A stretch of 64,000 bases of DNA from Rhynchopus sp. YZ270_cl-10 (Eukaryota > Euglenozoa > Diplonemea > Diplonemida > Diplonemidae). The DNA lies in the NCBI GenBank assembly GCA_964035575.1, contig OZ037884.1:434001-498000 (forward strand). Reading direction: 5' to 3'. Of this stretch, positions 22,124-31,736 are shown piece after piece (within the stretch, counting starts at the first letter, position 1; the number at the start of each line of letters is the position of its first letter). The translations under genes were made by a program, and so were the position numbers. The notes under the pieces are model-generated. The model was given only the letters and a program-made list of their open reading frames with translations. It ran no database searches and was not told the origin of the DNA.

Positions 22124-23260
22124 ATGCGACATTCAGTTTCACACCCTTTCTTCCTCCTCCTCCTCTTCTTCTTCTTCTTCCTCCTCCCCCTTTTGGCAGA
22201 CAGCCATGAAGTGGTGTGTTCATTCTCTACAGAGATCAGTACTGCAGTGTCGTACGATGTGCTCTTGAGCGGAGGGGTGAAGACTGTGGCTGTTGAGGTG
22301 TGGGGGGAGGAGTTGAACGGAACTGTTGTAAGCAGTGCCTTTGGCCGCACAGCACTTCTCAACAACATCAACGGACGGTACAGATCATGGGATGGTTATG
22401 AAACTACTGCACTCCCATATCCCGACAACTTCTACGTCCATACCATAGCAAACGCTCAATACCTCATCCTCAACATAACACAAAGCCCCTCCCAATCCGA
22501 CCCCTTCAGCGACGTGCTAACAGCAGTCCTCCCAGGATCTCTCTTCACAAACAGCACTATCCCCGATGTCGTCTGTTCCAACGAATTCCTTATCGCAAAC
22601 ATAACAGAAACGAGCGGTGCGTTAATTTCAATTTTCAATGCCCTCGGCGGAGAGGGGTGGACATCACGAAAGGGGTGGCTTGAGGATTTTACCTCTCCGT
22701 GCACTTGGCATGGTGTGGCGTGCGGTGTCAACTCTACAGTACAAGGACTGTTCCTCCAGAAAAACAATGTACAGACTATGGGCGGGATTCCTACAACAGT
22801 CTTTGGCAGCCTCGGGGATACACTACGGTCTTTGCATTTAGGGAACAACCCTGGGTTGAACGTATCCGCAGATTCAATTCCCACATTATCCCTTCCACTG
22901 CTAGAAACCTTAGATCTCCACAATACGGGGCTCTTTGGCAGCCTCCCCGAAGACTGGTCGCAACACAAATCCCTCAAGAACGTTCTCCTCTACGCGAACG
23001 ATCTGACCGGGACCATCCCCTACGAGTGGGGCAACCTCACCTCCCTCACAACACTGCTGTTACAGGACAACCGTCTGTCCGGCGCGCTCCCTGACTGGGG
23101 GAGTCCCTTCCGCAACTCCACTGCGCCCATCAAATTGAAGAAGCTGTGGGCATACGGCAACAGCCTCAACGAGACGTTCCCCCATGAAGACCGCCTTGCG
23201 CTGCAGGAAAGCGCATTTCCATTCAACCCCTCTAAGTACAGCAACAGTCTACGGCCATAA
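22124..23260 (+). CDS. Secreted leucine-rich-repeat protein
   Basis: 378 residues starting at an ATG. Residues about 8-25 are a strongly hydrophobic Leu/Phe stretch ending in ADS, a likely cleaved signal peptide. The first ~160 residues are unassigned and carry several N-x-S/T sites. From about 165 the stretch ALISIFNALGGEGW ... SPCTWHGVAC resembles the cysteine-paired cap that precedes extracellular LRRs in plant-type proteins. It is followed by about five repeats of the L-x-x-L-x-L-x-x-N-x-L-x-G-x-(I/L)-P type (for example LKNVLLYANDLTGTIPYEWG) up to about 345. No transmembrane segment or GPI-type tail is visible at the C-terminus, so it is probably secreted or incompletely anchored. The ligand is unknown. 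The next gene downstream also encodes a signal-peptide protein. Confidence 0.85.
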   Translation: MRHSVSHPFFLLLLFFFFFLLPLLADSHEVVCSFSTEISTAVSYDVLLSGGVKTVAVEVWGEELNGTVVSSAFGRTALLNNINGRYRSWDGYETTALPYPDNFYVHTIANAQYLILNITQSPSQSDPFSDVLTAVLPGSLFTNSTIPDVVCSNEFLIANITETSGALISIFNALGGEGWTSRKGWLEDFTSPCTWHGVACGVNSTVQGLFLQKNNVQTMGGIPTTVFGSLGDTLRSLHLGNNPGLNVSADSIPTLSLPLLETLDLHNTGLFGSLPEDWSQHKSLKNVLLYANDLTGTIPYEWGNLTSLTTLLLQDNRLSGALPDWGSPFRNSTAPIKLKKLWAYGNSLNETFPHEDRLALQESAFPFNPSKYSNSLRP

Positions 23261-24170
23261 GGCGTTTCCGCCGCTAACGACGTTCTAACGATGTCTCCCC
23301 CTCTCTCCATCAAAAAGGGTGACTTCTCTCCCTCTCTCCCTTTGGGGCAACCATTTCACGCTTTGCGACAATTCTCTTCGTGTGAATTCATTATGCAAAT
23401 GAAAAGAAGAGTGGCAGGGGACGTTGTAATGGAGGTGGGTGCAGTCAAATACGAAGTTGTTTTGATTCACAGTGTGCGAAGGTGGGAGGGGTTGGGTTGC
23501 ATATATGAGGTATGGAAGGGTAATACAACAGCTTACCTGCAGTGTTTAGCGGTTTTTTTTTGCAGTATATCCCATCGATTTTGAGCACAGAAACGATCTC
23601 ATTGCAACTGTATACAGCTTTTGTCTCTGTAACAACAGGGAGTGGCTAAGTGTCATGTGCCCCGGCTTTGTTGTTCTTGAAACGGTATTGGTCTTTGGCA
23701 AGCAAGTAGGGCGACGAGATCCCAAACAACCGTCTCTGTGTACAAAGCGACAGCCAAGTTTCAAAACCCAGCGGTGTCCCCTGCACAGTTGGGCTAGCTA
23801 TCCCTTGTGTGATGAATCTGTTCCTCCCTTTTGTATGAGTTGTGTGTGACCCTGCTGCCCCACCTATTTCCATAGTTCAGCAGCGAGGGTGTGTTTTATG
23901 TTTTATTTTAAAAAAGCCACGGAAAGCTTTCTTCTTTTGCCTTATTCATAACCGAACAGCGCATTTTACAGTTCCACACCTTTTCCCTTTTCCCTTTTCC
24001 CTAGCCTCTTCATCTAAAAACAAAATAGACACCCACCTCTCTCCCCCTTTCTTCTTCTTCTTCTTCTTCTGAGTTTTCTCCATAATATATTATGATCATC
24101 TCCTCCCCTTCACTCCCTTCACTCCCCTATATCCAGAGGCACACTGCATGGGCCTACTAACAGCAAACCG
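23261..24170. other. Intergenic region between two surface-protein genes
   Basis: About 0.9 kb without a supported gene. A CTT microsatellite (near 24050-24070) and pyrimidine-rich stretches precede the next ATG, as upstream of other genes here. Confidence 0.45.
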
Positions 24171-26954
24171 ATGAGGTGCAGTGCACGGGGCATGCTGTTT
24201 CGGCTGGTCTTGCTTTGTGCCTTTGCTGGTGTCTTGGGAGGCCCGCTGCTGCCAGCACCGACACTGAGTGCGACAGAGAAATACACACATGGCCTGTTCA
24301 AATGGGCGTGTTTATCTGGGAATGGGGATGCCCTGTTCGCTATGGGCGATTCGGTGTTTGTGAGCTATGACGTGCTAGCATCGTCTGTGGTGGAGCGGGG
24401 CACTGCCTTCATCAACCCGGCACACTCTGGGGAGCTGTGCGAGGCGTTGCAGTACGACGAGACACAGAAGCAGGAACGCCCTATTGTGATGGGGTACTTC
24501 ATGAGCGGCGCAAGCTTCCACGTCTACGCCTTCGACGTCAGCTCCACCATGGCGGTCATCCCAAGCATCTACTCCGGCCTCCCTACCTCCGACAACCCTT
24601 CCCTCTACATCCGCACCGCGCAATACGTCACACCCTCCTACACATATGTCTATATGTGTCAAGACTACTGGATATTCTCCTTCAGATTGATCCCAGGAAG
24701 CGCAGACTCACTGTCCGATATGGTGAATACAATGCAAATTGAAGGGGAGTGCACGGCAATGGCAGTGGATCCGGTAGGGGGGGTTCTCTTGGTGGGGACG
24801 CAGGAGGACATTCGGTACTTCACCCTGCAAAGCCCGGGGTCGCCGAAAAAGCTGACTGGGGTTGTTTCGGCGATGCAGGCGGCGTTGTATATGACGGTAA
24901 GCGAAGGTGTGCTATATGCATTTGGCGATGATGGAACCTCAGTGGATATGACTGTTTCTTCGTATGATCTCTCATTACAAACGAAAATAGGAACCTGCTG
25001 CTCCTTCAGCAGAAGCAGCATGCTTCTCCGGAGCAACGAAGACCTCATTCTCTTTGATGAAACCGTCAATGCACAGCAGATTGACATAACATCACGCACC
25101 CCAACACGACTGACATTCCCAAACTGGATGACAGTCGGTCCCATGGAAATGGCGATGGACGTCAAAGGGCAAAGGCTGTTCACATATGATGGGGGTTCAA
25201 AAGACTTTAGGATATACGATATACCTAGACCACCGGATCCGACGGTAGCACCACCTACCCTTCCACCACCCACCGTCCCACCACGAATACCGTTTACTTC
25301 ATTACCACCAACTCCATTGCCTACTACTACATCACCGTCGACACCTGCTCCGATAACTTTACCGCCACCAACACTGTCGCCCCCAACACCATCACCACCT
25401 ACCCGACCACCTTCCACACCCCTACCGTCCATGCCAACCCCGGAGCCTTCTTCTTCTTCCCCTCCCCCTTCCTCCGCTCCCTCCATAACGTCACTGCCGT
25501 CACCTAGCAGTGTTTCTATGGTCCCATCGTCGACAGCGGTGATGGAGGAGGAGGAGGATGTGAGGCCGAAGCTGGACGAAGTGTTCCCAGAGGAGGTGGA
25601 AGGGCGTATGCACACAACGGGGGTGGCCTTCAGCACCGCCTCGCTTGCGACGGCGGTGTACGGAGGTGCGGGGAGTATTGGGTCCGCAACGCGGTTTGTG
25701 GTGTCGACAAGCCTGTGCAGCGCACAGTCACCGCATACAGTAGACTACCCATGGCTGTTGCACCCTACACAGTGGAGGTTGATGGGGCTCTCCAGCGCAG
25801 GGATGGTGGTGGGGAATCTCGCTCTTTGCGGAGCCTTCTGGGTATTCGCCCGCATCGTGGTAGAAATTGTAAGCAAAGTGGTGGGGCGCGATGTAGATGT
25901 AGATGTAGACGGGATGTGCCGTTTCCCTTCTGCACCCTTTTTTGTTTTCCAATTTTTCCATCTTGGGATCTGCATCGGCGCGATGGCCTTGGTGTTCGAC
26001 CCCCCTGGGATGCTTGAAACGCTGCTCGGCTTTGCAGGGGTGGTGTTGTGTTCTGGAGTGAATGTCTTTTTTTTGTTTAAAATCATGCGTGGTGTGCCCC
26101 TAGAAGCGCATTATATGCAGGACACAACCGAACGCAGTGTTGCTGCAGAGATTTTAGTGGGGTCAGGGGAATGGGTAAGCCGCAGTGAAGACCGGCAGTG
26201 GGTACGACGGTATGGAAGTGTATTGCGCGCTTTTCGGCAAGAATGGGCATGTTTCATGTTTGCTGACATGGCAGCCAGTATGGCATTAGCAGCATTAGTC
26301 GCCCTCCCAGTTGATTCCAACACCGGATGTGGACATAGAAAAACCGCCATCTCGCTTCTCTTCTTCCTGATGTTCTGTTTTGAGATATGGCTCGTCCCCC
26401 GAGCCCGCATCTTCGAGGCCTATACCGAATCGCTTACCCTCCTGCTCCAATCTGGTGCCTCTCTTTTCACGGCTGCTGGGTATTATATAGGCGACAGTAC
26501 GCATTGGGTGTTTATGTGTGCAGTGTATCTGTTTACAGCGTCGGCGGCGGTGTTGGCGACGAAAATTGTCTGTGGTGCTGGGGTGGAGGTATTTAAGATT
26601 TACACCGGGCGGGTGACCAGGCTCCAGCGTATGGCGTGGGGTGTGGAGGAGGCAGTGGATGCCCATCTTATCTCTCAAACGTCGTTGACAACGGACAGCG
26701 ATGTCTGGATAGATTCTCACTTTGGGCCGGGAAGGGAGGTAGGAGGAGGAGGAGGAGGAGGAGGAGGGGTTGGAGGGATGAGTGCAATGTGGGAGTCCTC
26801 GTTAGGCGGTACCGCAGGGCGTGTGGCGGAGAAGGACGTCAGCATAAACTTCCTGAAGGAGTTTCCAGAGATGTTCCCGCCCCAGTCGGTGTCATCAAAA
26901 GATTCACGAAACAGCGCGCGGAAGCTTCTTGGGGGGACCGGTCAGTTCTTTTGA
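24171..26954 (+). CDS. Multi-pass membrane protein with large ectodomain
   Basis: 927 residues, intronless, not recognised as a named family. Residues about 8-24 (LFRLVLLCAFAGVLGG) form a signal peptide. Residues 25-350 contain repeating short strands such as GECTAMAVDPVGGVLLVGTQ, suggestive of a beta-propeller. Residues about 353-453 are a Pro/Thr/Ser-rich stalk of TPxPPT type, likely O-glycosylated, followed by an acidic patch EEEEDV. From about 538 to 800 up to seven hydrophobic segments follow, for example FHLGICIGAMALVF, FADMAASMALAALVALPV and WVFMCAVYLFTASAAV. The tail is soluble with a nine-Gly run encoded by GGA repeats. The architecture suggests a plasma-membrane receptor or sensor with its N-terminus outside; the function is unknown. 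The layout parallels the gene at 33354. Confidence 0.82.
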   Translation: MRCSARGMLFRLVLLCAFAGVLGGPLLPAPTLSATEKYTHGLFKWACLSGNGDALFAMGDSVFVSYDVLASSVVERGTAFINPAHSGELCEALQYDETQKQERPIVMGYFMSGASFHVYAFDVSSTMAVIPSIYSGLPTSDNPSLYIRTAQYVTPSYTYVYMCQDYWIFSFRLIPGSADSLSDMVNTMQIEGECTAMAVDPVGGVLLVGTQEDIRYFTLQSPGSPKKLTGVVSAMQAALYMTVSEGVLYAFGDDGTSVDMTVSSYDLSLQTKIGTCCSFSRSSMLLRSNEDLILFDETVNAQQIDITSRTPTRLTFPNWMTVGPMEMAMDVKGQRLFTYDGGSKDFRIYDIPRPPDPTVAPPTLPPPTVPPRIPFTSLPPTPLPTTTSPSTPAPITLPPPTLSPPTPSPPTRPPSTPLPSMPTPEPSSSSPPPSSAPSITSLPSPSSVSMVPSSTAVMEEEEDVRPKLDEVFPEEVEGRMHTTGVAFSTASLATAVYGGAGSIGSATRFVVSTSLCSAQSPHTVDYPWLLHPTQWRLMGLSSAGMVVGNLALCGAFWVFARIVVEIVSKVVGRDVDVDVDGMCRFPSAPFFVFQFFHLGICIGAMALVFDPPGMLETLLGFAGVVLCSGVNVFFLFKIMRGVPLEAHYMQDTTERSVAAEILVGSGEWVSRSEDRQWVRRYGSVLRAFRQEWACFMFADMAASMALAALVALPVDSNTGCGHRKTAISLLFFLMFCFEIWLVPRARIFEAYTESLTLLLQSGASLFTAAGYYIGDSTHWVFMCAVYLFTASAAVLATKIVCGAGVEVFKIYTGRVTRLQRMAWGVEEAVDAHLISQTSLTTDSDVWIDSHFGPGREVGGGGGGGGGVGGMSAMWESSLGGTAGRVAEKDVSINFLKEFPEMFPPQSVSSKDSRNSARKLLGGTGQFF

Positions 26955-27016
26955 TGTTCCGTTTTTGGAAAAAAAAGGATTTTTTTTTTTTGTGAGATTT
27001 TTGGAGGGTGTGTTTT

Positions 27017-27057
27017 GGTACACCTGTTACGAGAGGGTTGTTGTATTTCAATTCAAC
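27017..27057 (+). repeat. Conserved ~40-bp motif, copy 2 (diverged)
   Basis: GGTACACCTGTTACGAGAGG then TTGTTGTATTTCAATTCAAC, about 60 bp downstream of the stop codon of the membrane-protein gene, so probably in its 3' UTR. It is the most diverged copy. Confidence 0.65.
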
Positions 27058-27481
27058 TTTTTTGGTCCGGTGAATCCATAGAGATTCATAAGCAAACTTT
27101 GCTTTTCTAGTTCGATTTGTGTGTGCAGGAGAGGCGTTCAATTCTTTCAAATTCTGTCAATTCCTTTTTTTTTTTATTTATTCAGTTCAATTCAGTTTCT
27201 TGCTTTTTTTAGTTGCCAGACCCACCATAAACTGACATTTTGATTTTTTTTTTTTGATAAAACAGGGTTTTTTCTAGGATTTTTTTTTTCAGATCTGGGG
27301 GGGGACGCAAAAAAACCACCCAATTTTTTTTTTTTTCGCAGGTGCAAGCAGGGTTTCCGCGTTCTTCCGGTGTTTTCGAAGGGGGCGGACGAGTTTTTTT
27401 TTCCCCCCAAAAATTTTTTTTTTACTAGTGCTTAACACAATACAGGTCGGGGTCGGGGGCCTCCGGCGGAGTTGTCTCGCC

Positions 27482-27979
27482 TCACGGTCTCTCGTGAGAC
27501 ACAACAGGTGAGAAACTCACGTTACGAGATACTCGAAAACAAAGCGTGGCTGTGTTTGTACCCACAGGAAGAGTGAACAAGAGACGGAGTAACGTCCTCA
27601 TCTGAGGGTACTCGGTGTCACCTTCCTCATTGAGCTCAACATACATCAGAACGTCATGAAGAGTTGTCATTGAGGTGCACACCCTCAACACCGACTTGAG
27701 CTCTTGCCACTCTGCCAACAGGTCACTGAATTCAACCCCCTGCACAATACTGGCTGTCTGGAACTGCTTCCGTTCAGCGGTGTCGCTGTACACCAGCTTC
27801 AGCGCATCCCCACCCACGACATCGTGATGCATGTAGGACAGTTTGTGGGGGGTGAAGAACTGGTCGTACAATCTGCCTAGCTGTTCAATGCTGTACTCCG
27901 TGCGCAAACCCGCAAAGGGTTTGAGGGGAATGATAGAGGGGGATACCACAAGTGCGGCCGCAGATCTGCGCGACGCCAA
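27482..27979 (-). pseudogene. hAT transposase C-terminal (dimerisation) fragment
   Basis: A 165-codon reverse-strand frame from ATG. Residues about 93-103 (LLAEWQELKSV) and the C-terminal part YPQMRTLLRLLFTLPVGTNT resemble the conserved end of hAT transposases, where YP-x(n)-LLxLPVGTATAERSFS precedes the final helices. The expected AERSFS block is replaced by ATLCFRVSR, and the end of the domain is lost, consistent with a small indel and decay. No N-terminal zinc finger or catalytic region is present upstream, so this is only a remnant. It lies inside a pair of CAGGG inverted ends, which supports the assignment. The similarity was judged by eye. Confidence 0.5.
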
Positions 27980-28096
27980 AGAGGGGAGGCCTTTATTTTT
28001 CTATACGGGGTGGGGTGCGTCCCCTGCGGGGCCGCACCCCACTCGTCCACTTTACAATGTACCCCGGGCCCTCTCCCCACCCATTTTTCCCACTCC

Positions 28097-28174
28097 CCGG
28101 ATGAACTTCGTCCGGACGAACTTCGTCCGGCAGTTTTTTTTTTTTTTTTTTTCCTACCGGACGAACTTCGTCCG
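28097..28174. repeat. Triplicate 19-bp palindrome
   Basis: CCGGATGAACTTCGTCCGG and CCGGACGAACTTCGTCCGG overlap at 28097-28130, and a third copy follows a T-run at 28157-28174. Each is self-complementary and could form a hairpin or bind a dimeric protein, such as the transposase of the surrounding element. Confidence 0.7.
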
Positions 28175-29373
28175 ATTTTTGGGTCGCGGAAACACTGGGT
28201 GCAAGCAGGGTTTCCGCTTATCTTCATGGAAAAATTTTCCAAAACCGTGAAGATATGTCCAAAAAGGGGTCAAAAATTTTCGCGCTCCGCGCAAAAAAGT
28301 CTGTTCATTTCACGTAAATACGTGATAACGCGGGATGATAACGTACATCAAGAACCAAAACCAACCCTTTTTCTCATGTTCCACGGAACCTTCCCTCAGT
28401 ACAAGAAGAAACGGCGGTCATGATATCAGAACTTTCTGGCGAAGCCACGGTACGCAACATTTCAAAAAATTGTGACCTAAAATTGAACATTTTTACAGCC
28501 AAACTATGGTAGAGGGCTGTGGTATTCCGCTCATAAGTTTTGAGCTGCGACGCAGGCGCACGGTACGCTACTTTTTTTTTATTTTTGCCGATCCCTTATT
28601 CTCACTCTTTGTTCGGTCCGTCAAATGGTGCAAAGATTGGGTGAATTGGGGGCACGGTCTGAAACTTCACCTCGCTATATCCTCTTCGTACGTGGTGTCC
28701 CAAATGGGGGTCTGTGCGGGTGACCCCCAACCACCCCCCATATCCTTTTTTCCCAGTCAAAAATTCGTCCCCCCCCGGGGGGGGACGAATTTCCCCCCAA
28801 AATCTGGGGGGGGACGCCGTCCCCCCCCGCTCCCCCTAGAAAAAACCCTGTAAAAATGTTACAATAGAATGGGTGCTGGTATTTTAGAAAGCCTCCTCAT
28901 GGCCATGTTGCGCGTGGTTCGGGGGGTCCATCCATTTTTTTTCTATCTAGTGATATAAACCCTCTTCACATTTTGCGAATTTAGGATTCTGACGCCTACT
29001 GCAAAGCGTACTCCTTCTATTTGCTCTCTTTTAAGGATCCTGTGAAGAAAAACCGTGGCTGCTATCTAGGGATAGTAGTCTATAATTAAACAAAATTTTG
29101 CGAATTTGCCCGTAAAAACTCGCCCCTTTTTGCCCCTATTTTCCTCTTTTCTCTCTCTTTCTACATGTACGATGACCATGTGACCCGGGTAATATGCTAT
29201 TTTCCTGTTACGTACCTCCTGCTCAAACGGTACTATGGGAAGTAACATTTTTCATGTAAATCATGCAGAAATCATGTTATTAACATGTTACCCGGGGTAC
29301 AGTGATCACCGTGAACCATGGCTGCAGAGGAAGGGGGCAACACCGAGCCCAACCCCCTTCCTTTTTTTGTTTT

Positions 29374-29546
29374 TTTGGTGCTCCTGAAGTAAAAAAATAC
29401 CAAGTACGCAACAACTACGCACTAAGTACGCAACAACTACGCAATATAGGGTATTCCTGTATTTTTTTTTCTTCGTGCACAAAATGCGCAACAAGTACGC
29501 AACAAGTACGCAAAATGGGGTTTTCAGGAGCACCATTTTTTGTTTT
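29374..29546. repeat. Small foldback with TACGCAAC repeats
   Basis: The inverted ends GGTGCTCCTGAA and TTTCAGGAGCACC enclose direct repeats of AAGTACGCAACAACTACGCA and AACAAGTACGCAACAAGTAC. About 170 bp, MITE-like. No target duplication is clear because both flanks are T-runs. Confidence 0.6.
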
Positions 29547-29616
29547 TTTTTTTTGGCTCTCATTTCACATCTGTACACACCTCCGCAGACAGTCGCGAAA
29601 CCCTTCCACACACGAC

Positions 29617-29706
29617 GGTGAAGTAAGTTACATTACGTGTGAAGTTGCAGTAACAAAAGTTACATGTAATACCACATGTAACACCCGTTACTTCACCGTC
29701 GTGCAG
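29617..29706. repeat. Foldback D, copy 1
   Basis: The inverted arms CACGACGGTGAAGTAA and TTACTTCACCGTCGTG enclose about 55 bp that contains a further small inverted pair (TTACATGT / ACATGTAA). A related but diverged copy lies at 41447-41505. Confidence 0.7.
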
Positions 29707-29968
29707 AAACGACCACCCAAGATCTTCTGGTTGCCTTAAATTCATAACCCCTCATATGGGCGATGTTCCACGGCAGGAATTATTTCCCATAAATTGATTT
29801 CAAGCCTACATCTCTCTTCAGGGAAATGGTTCATTTTAAGAACTACCCATCACCTTTCAGCACAAAACACTTCATTTTCATCATCTCATTTCACTAATGC
29901 CGTTGTACGGTTTCTCCGATAGACTCAAAGCAATACACACATCTTCCTCCCAAATTTTTATTTTGTTT

Positions 29969-30020
29969 CAGTGCCTGCGTCTGCCGATGAACGGTGAGGC
30001 GTTTGCACGCGTTCAACTTC
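29969..30020 (+). repeat. CAGTGCCTGCGTC motif, copy 1
   Basis: CAGTGCCTGCGTCTGCCGAT followed by a GAACGGTGAGGCGTTTGCAC-type stretch and TTCAACTTCTCTTTT. It follows a TTTGTTT tract. Copies: 30293-30332 (shorter) and 52636-52687. Confidence 0.65.
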
Positions 30021-30292
30021 TCTTTTGTTTTATTTATACACAACAACGTCTTTTAGTTGTCATTACTAAAAAAGATTGGAGCGCTTTTTGGGCAAAAGGG
30101 AAAAGAGCAAAATCATGCTTTATAATTGACTGTTTGATTCACTTTGATTCACACTAAAACCAAATGCAGTTTCACACTTTTCCCACCTTGTTCCGCCCAG
30201 CTTTGAGCGCACACACAAAGACCCGATCTTTTAGGTGACGAAGCACAGCTTATCATCTTAAATTCATCCACTTTCCTCTCTTTTTTTTTTTT

Positions 30293-30332
30293 CAGTGCCT
30301 GCGTCCCAAAGGCGTTTTGCACTATCAACTTC
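30293..30332 (+). repeat. CAGTGCCTGCGTC motif, copy 2
   Basis: CAGTGCCTGCGTCCCAAAGG then CGTTTTGCACTATCAACTTC after a long T-run. It is diverged and shorter in the middle than the copies at 29969 and 52636. Confidence 0.6.
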
Positions 30333-31211
30333 ACTTTTTTCTCTCTTTCTTTTGTGGAAATCCTGCGTGATCCGTTCAGTATCCGGTTTTTCGGTATTTT
30401 TCGGTCTTTTTTTTTTCTCTTCTTGTTTTTTACTCAGTCACCATTCGCTAGTTACTGGGAAGATCAATCACAGCAGCCCTTACAGGTGCGTGCCGAAGTG
30501 TGCCCACCAGAGGTGTGAGTGAGAGTGGTGTTTGTGGTTACTATTCTCATCATTGTAAAGAGCCTAAGGGAGGTGTCCTGGCTGCAGTGGTGTCTGTACT
30601 TCCCCCTTTGCCTACTAGACAGAGTAATAGGCCGTCACCTAGGTGTAGTGTTGACTCATTAGGGGATCGGGTGTGGTACCACCACAGTGTGTGACCCACC
30701 TTTGTTTCCCCAGGGGTTAGCCATCCCAGCACTTTTTACTCTCACAGGGTTTCTGGAGGCCCCGGATGCAGTTCTAGGTCCAGCCCACAACCCTGACAAC
30801 CGTGACAGGTCTTTCTTGTTTTTTTATTTTTCTTTTTGCCTTCTGCTGCTTTTTTTTTTTGGTCTGTTGCATTCAAATGTGCAAAAAAAACGTTCCCCAT
30901 TTTGAATAGGTGACTAAGCACAGGCTTAGCTTCATCTTACCAGTCGCCTCCCCTTTCCTGGATTTTGTCCACTCTATCGCGAGCGTCCCCCAACTGAGAC
31001 ATTGAACACTCCCCTATTCCCCGCTCCCTCCCCACCTCCTACCCATGCTTTCACCGCAATCACACTTTGACTGACTCAAATATCCCACTTCCCCATCTGT
31101 TGTGACTCCTCACTGAGGGGATAAACAGAACAGGAAGGAAGGACGTTGAGCTTTGGATGTTGTATGTGCACACACGCGAGGCATGGGTCTGCGTTTTTTT
31201 CTTCTTTCTCT

Positions 31212-31251
31212 GGTACACTGTTTACGAGAGGGCTTTGTATTTCAAGTCAAC
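31212..31251 (+). repeat. Conserved ~40-bp motif, copy 3
   Basis: GGTACACTGTTTACGAGAGG then GCTTTGTATTTCAAGTCAAC, about 0.5 kb upstream of the split gene. Confidence 0.8.
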
Positions 31252-31373
31252 CTTCTTTCTCTCTCTTTTCTCTTACTTTAGCGCGTATAAAAGAACAGAT
31301 TTTTTTTTTTTTTTTGCAAGACATTTTCTCTCTTAAGTTCAACTACCTCTGTTACGTACTGTGTTCGTCAAGG

Positions 31374-31478
31374 ATGTCTCTCCAATCTGCAATTCCGACT
31401 CAAGCAGACCTCAGCAGCGCGTTTGGCTCCATCTTCCCTCCTTCCTCAGCCTCTCGACCCTTTCCGATACCACGGCAA
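31374..31478 (+). other. Possible upstream exon ending at a GTAAGT donor
   Basis: ATG opens 35 codons (beginning MSLQSAIPTQADL) that run exactly into CAA|GTAAGTCG, a consensus 5' splice site. No acceptor that joins it in frame to the ATG at 31737 is obvious. It could be a 5' exon of the next gene, a short upstream frame, or chance. Confidence 0.25.
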
Positions 31479-31736
31479 GTAAGTCGATACTAAAAGCTAC
31501 GCACACCGTTTGGTGAAAATATAGTACCTCCAGTGACAAAGTACAAAAAATGAATTTTTTTTTCCCCACTTTTTGTCCCCTTTTTTTAAAACTTTTCTTA
31601 CAACGACCCCTTGCGATACCCTGTCTGCCCTCGATTGTCGCTTCCAATACTCTGCCGGGTCTTTGCATCAGGACGTCGCTGTCACCCTCCCCATCTCACA
31701 CAAAAAGGAAAAAAGAACAAATTATTTTATAACACA

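Larger units (their letters stand above)
27263..28850 (-). mobile_element. Decayed hAT-like transposon
   Basis: The ends CAGGGTTTTTTCTAGG and CCTAGAAAAAACCCTG form a 16-bp inverted repeat of the hAT style (CAGGG start). The next bases are also related (GATCTGGGGGGGGACGC and its inverse). The 8-bp flanks TGATAAAA and TAAAAATG are not clear duplicates. The interior holds a reverse-strand transposase fragment, a cluster of CCGGACGAACTTCGTCCGG palindromes and, near 28430-28560, an inverted copy of the module also present in the 43.4-45.0 and 50.1-50.8 kb elements. Confidence 0.7.
28851..31373. other. Repeat-rich intergenic region
   Basis: About 2.5 kb without a supported gene. It contains two small foldbacks (listed separately), two copies of the CAGTGCCTGCGTC motif (29969-30020, 30293-30332), one copy of the 40-bp motif (31212-31251) and many T/C tracts. 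Confidence 0.5.
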
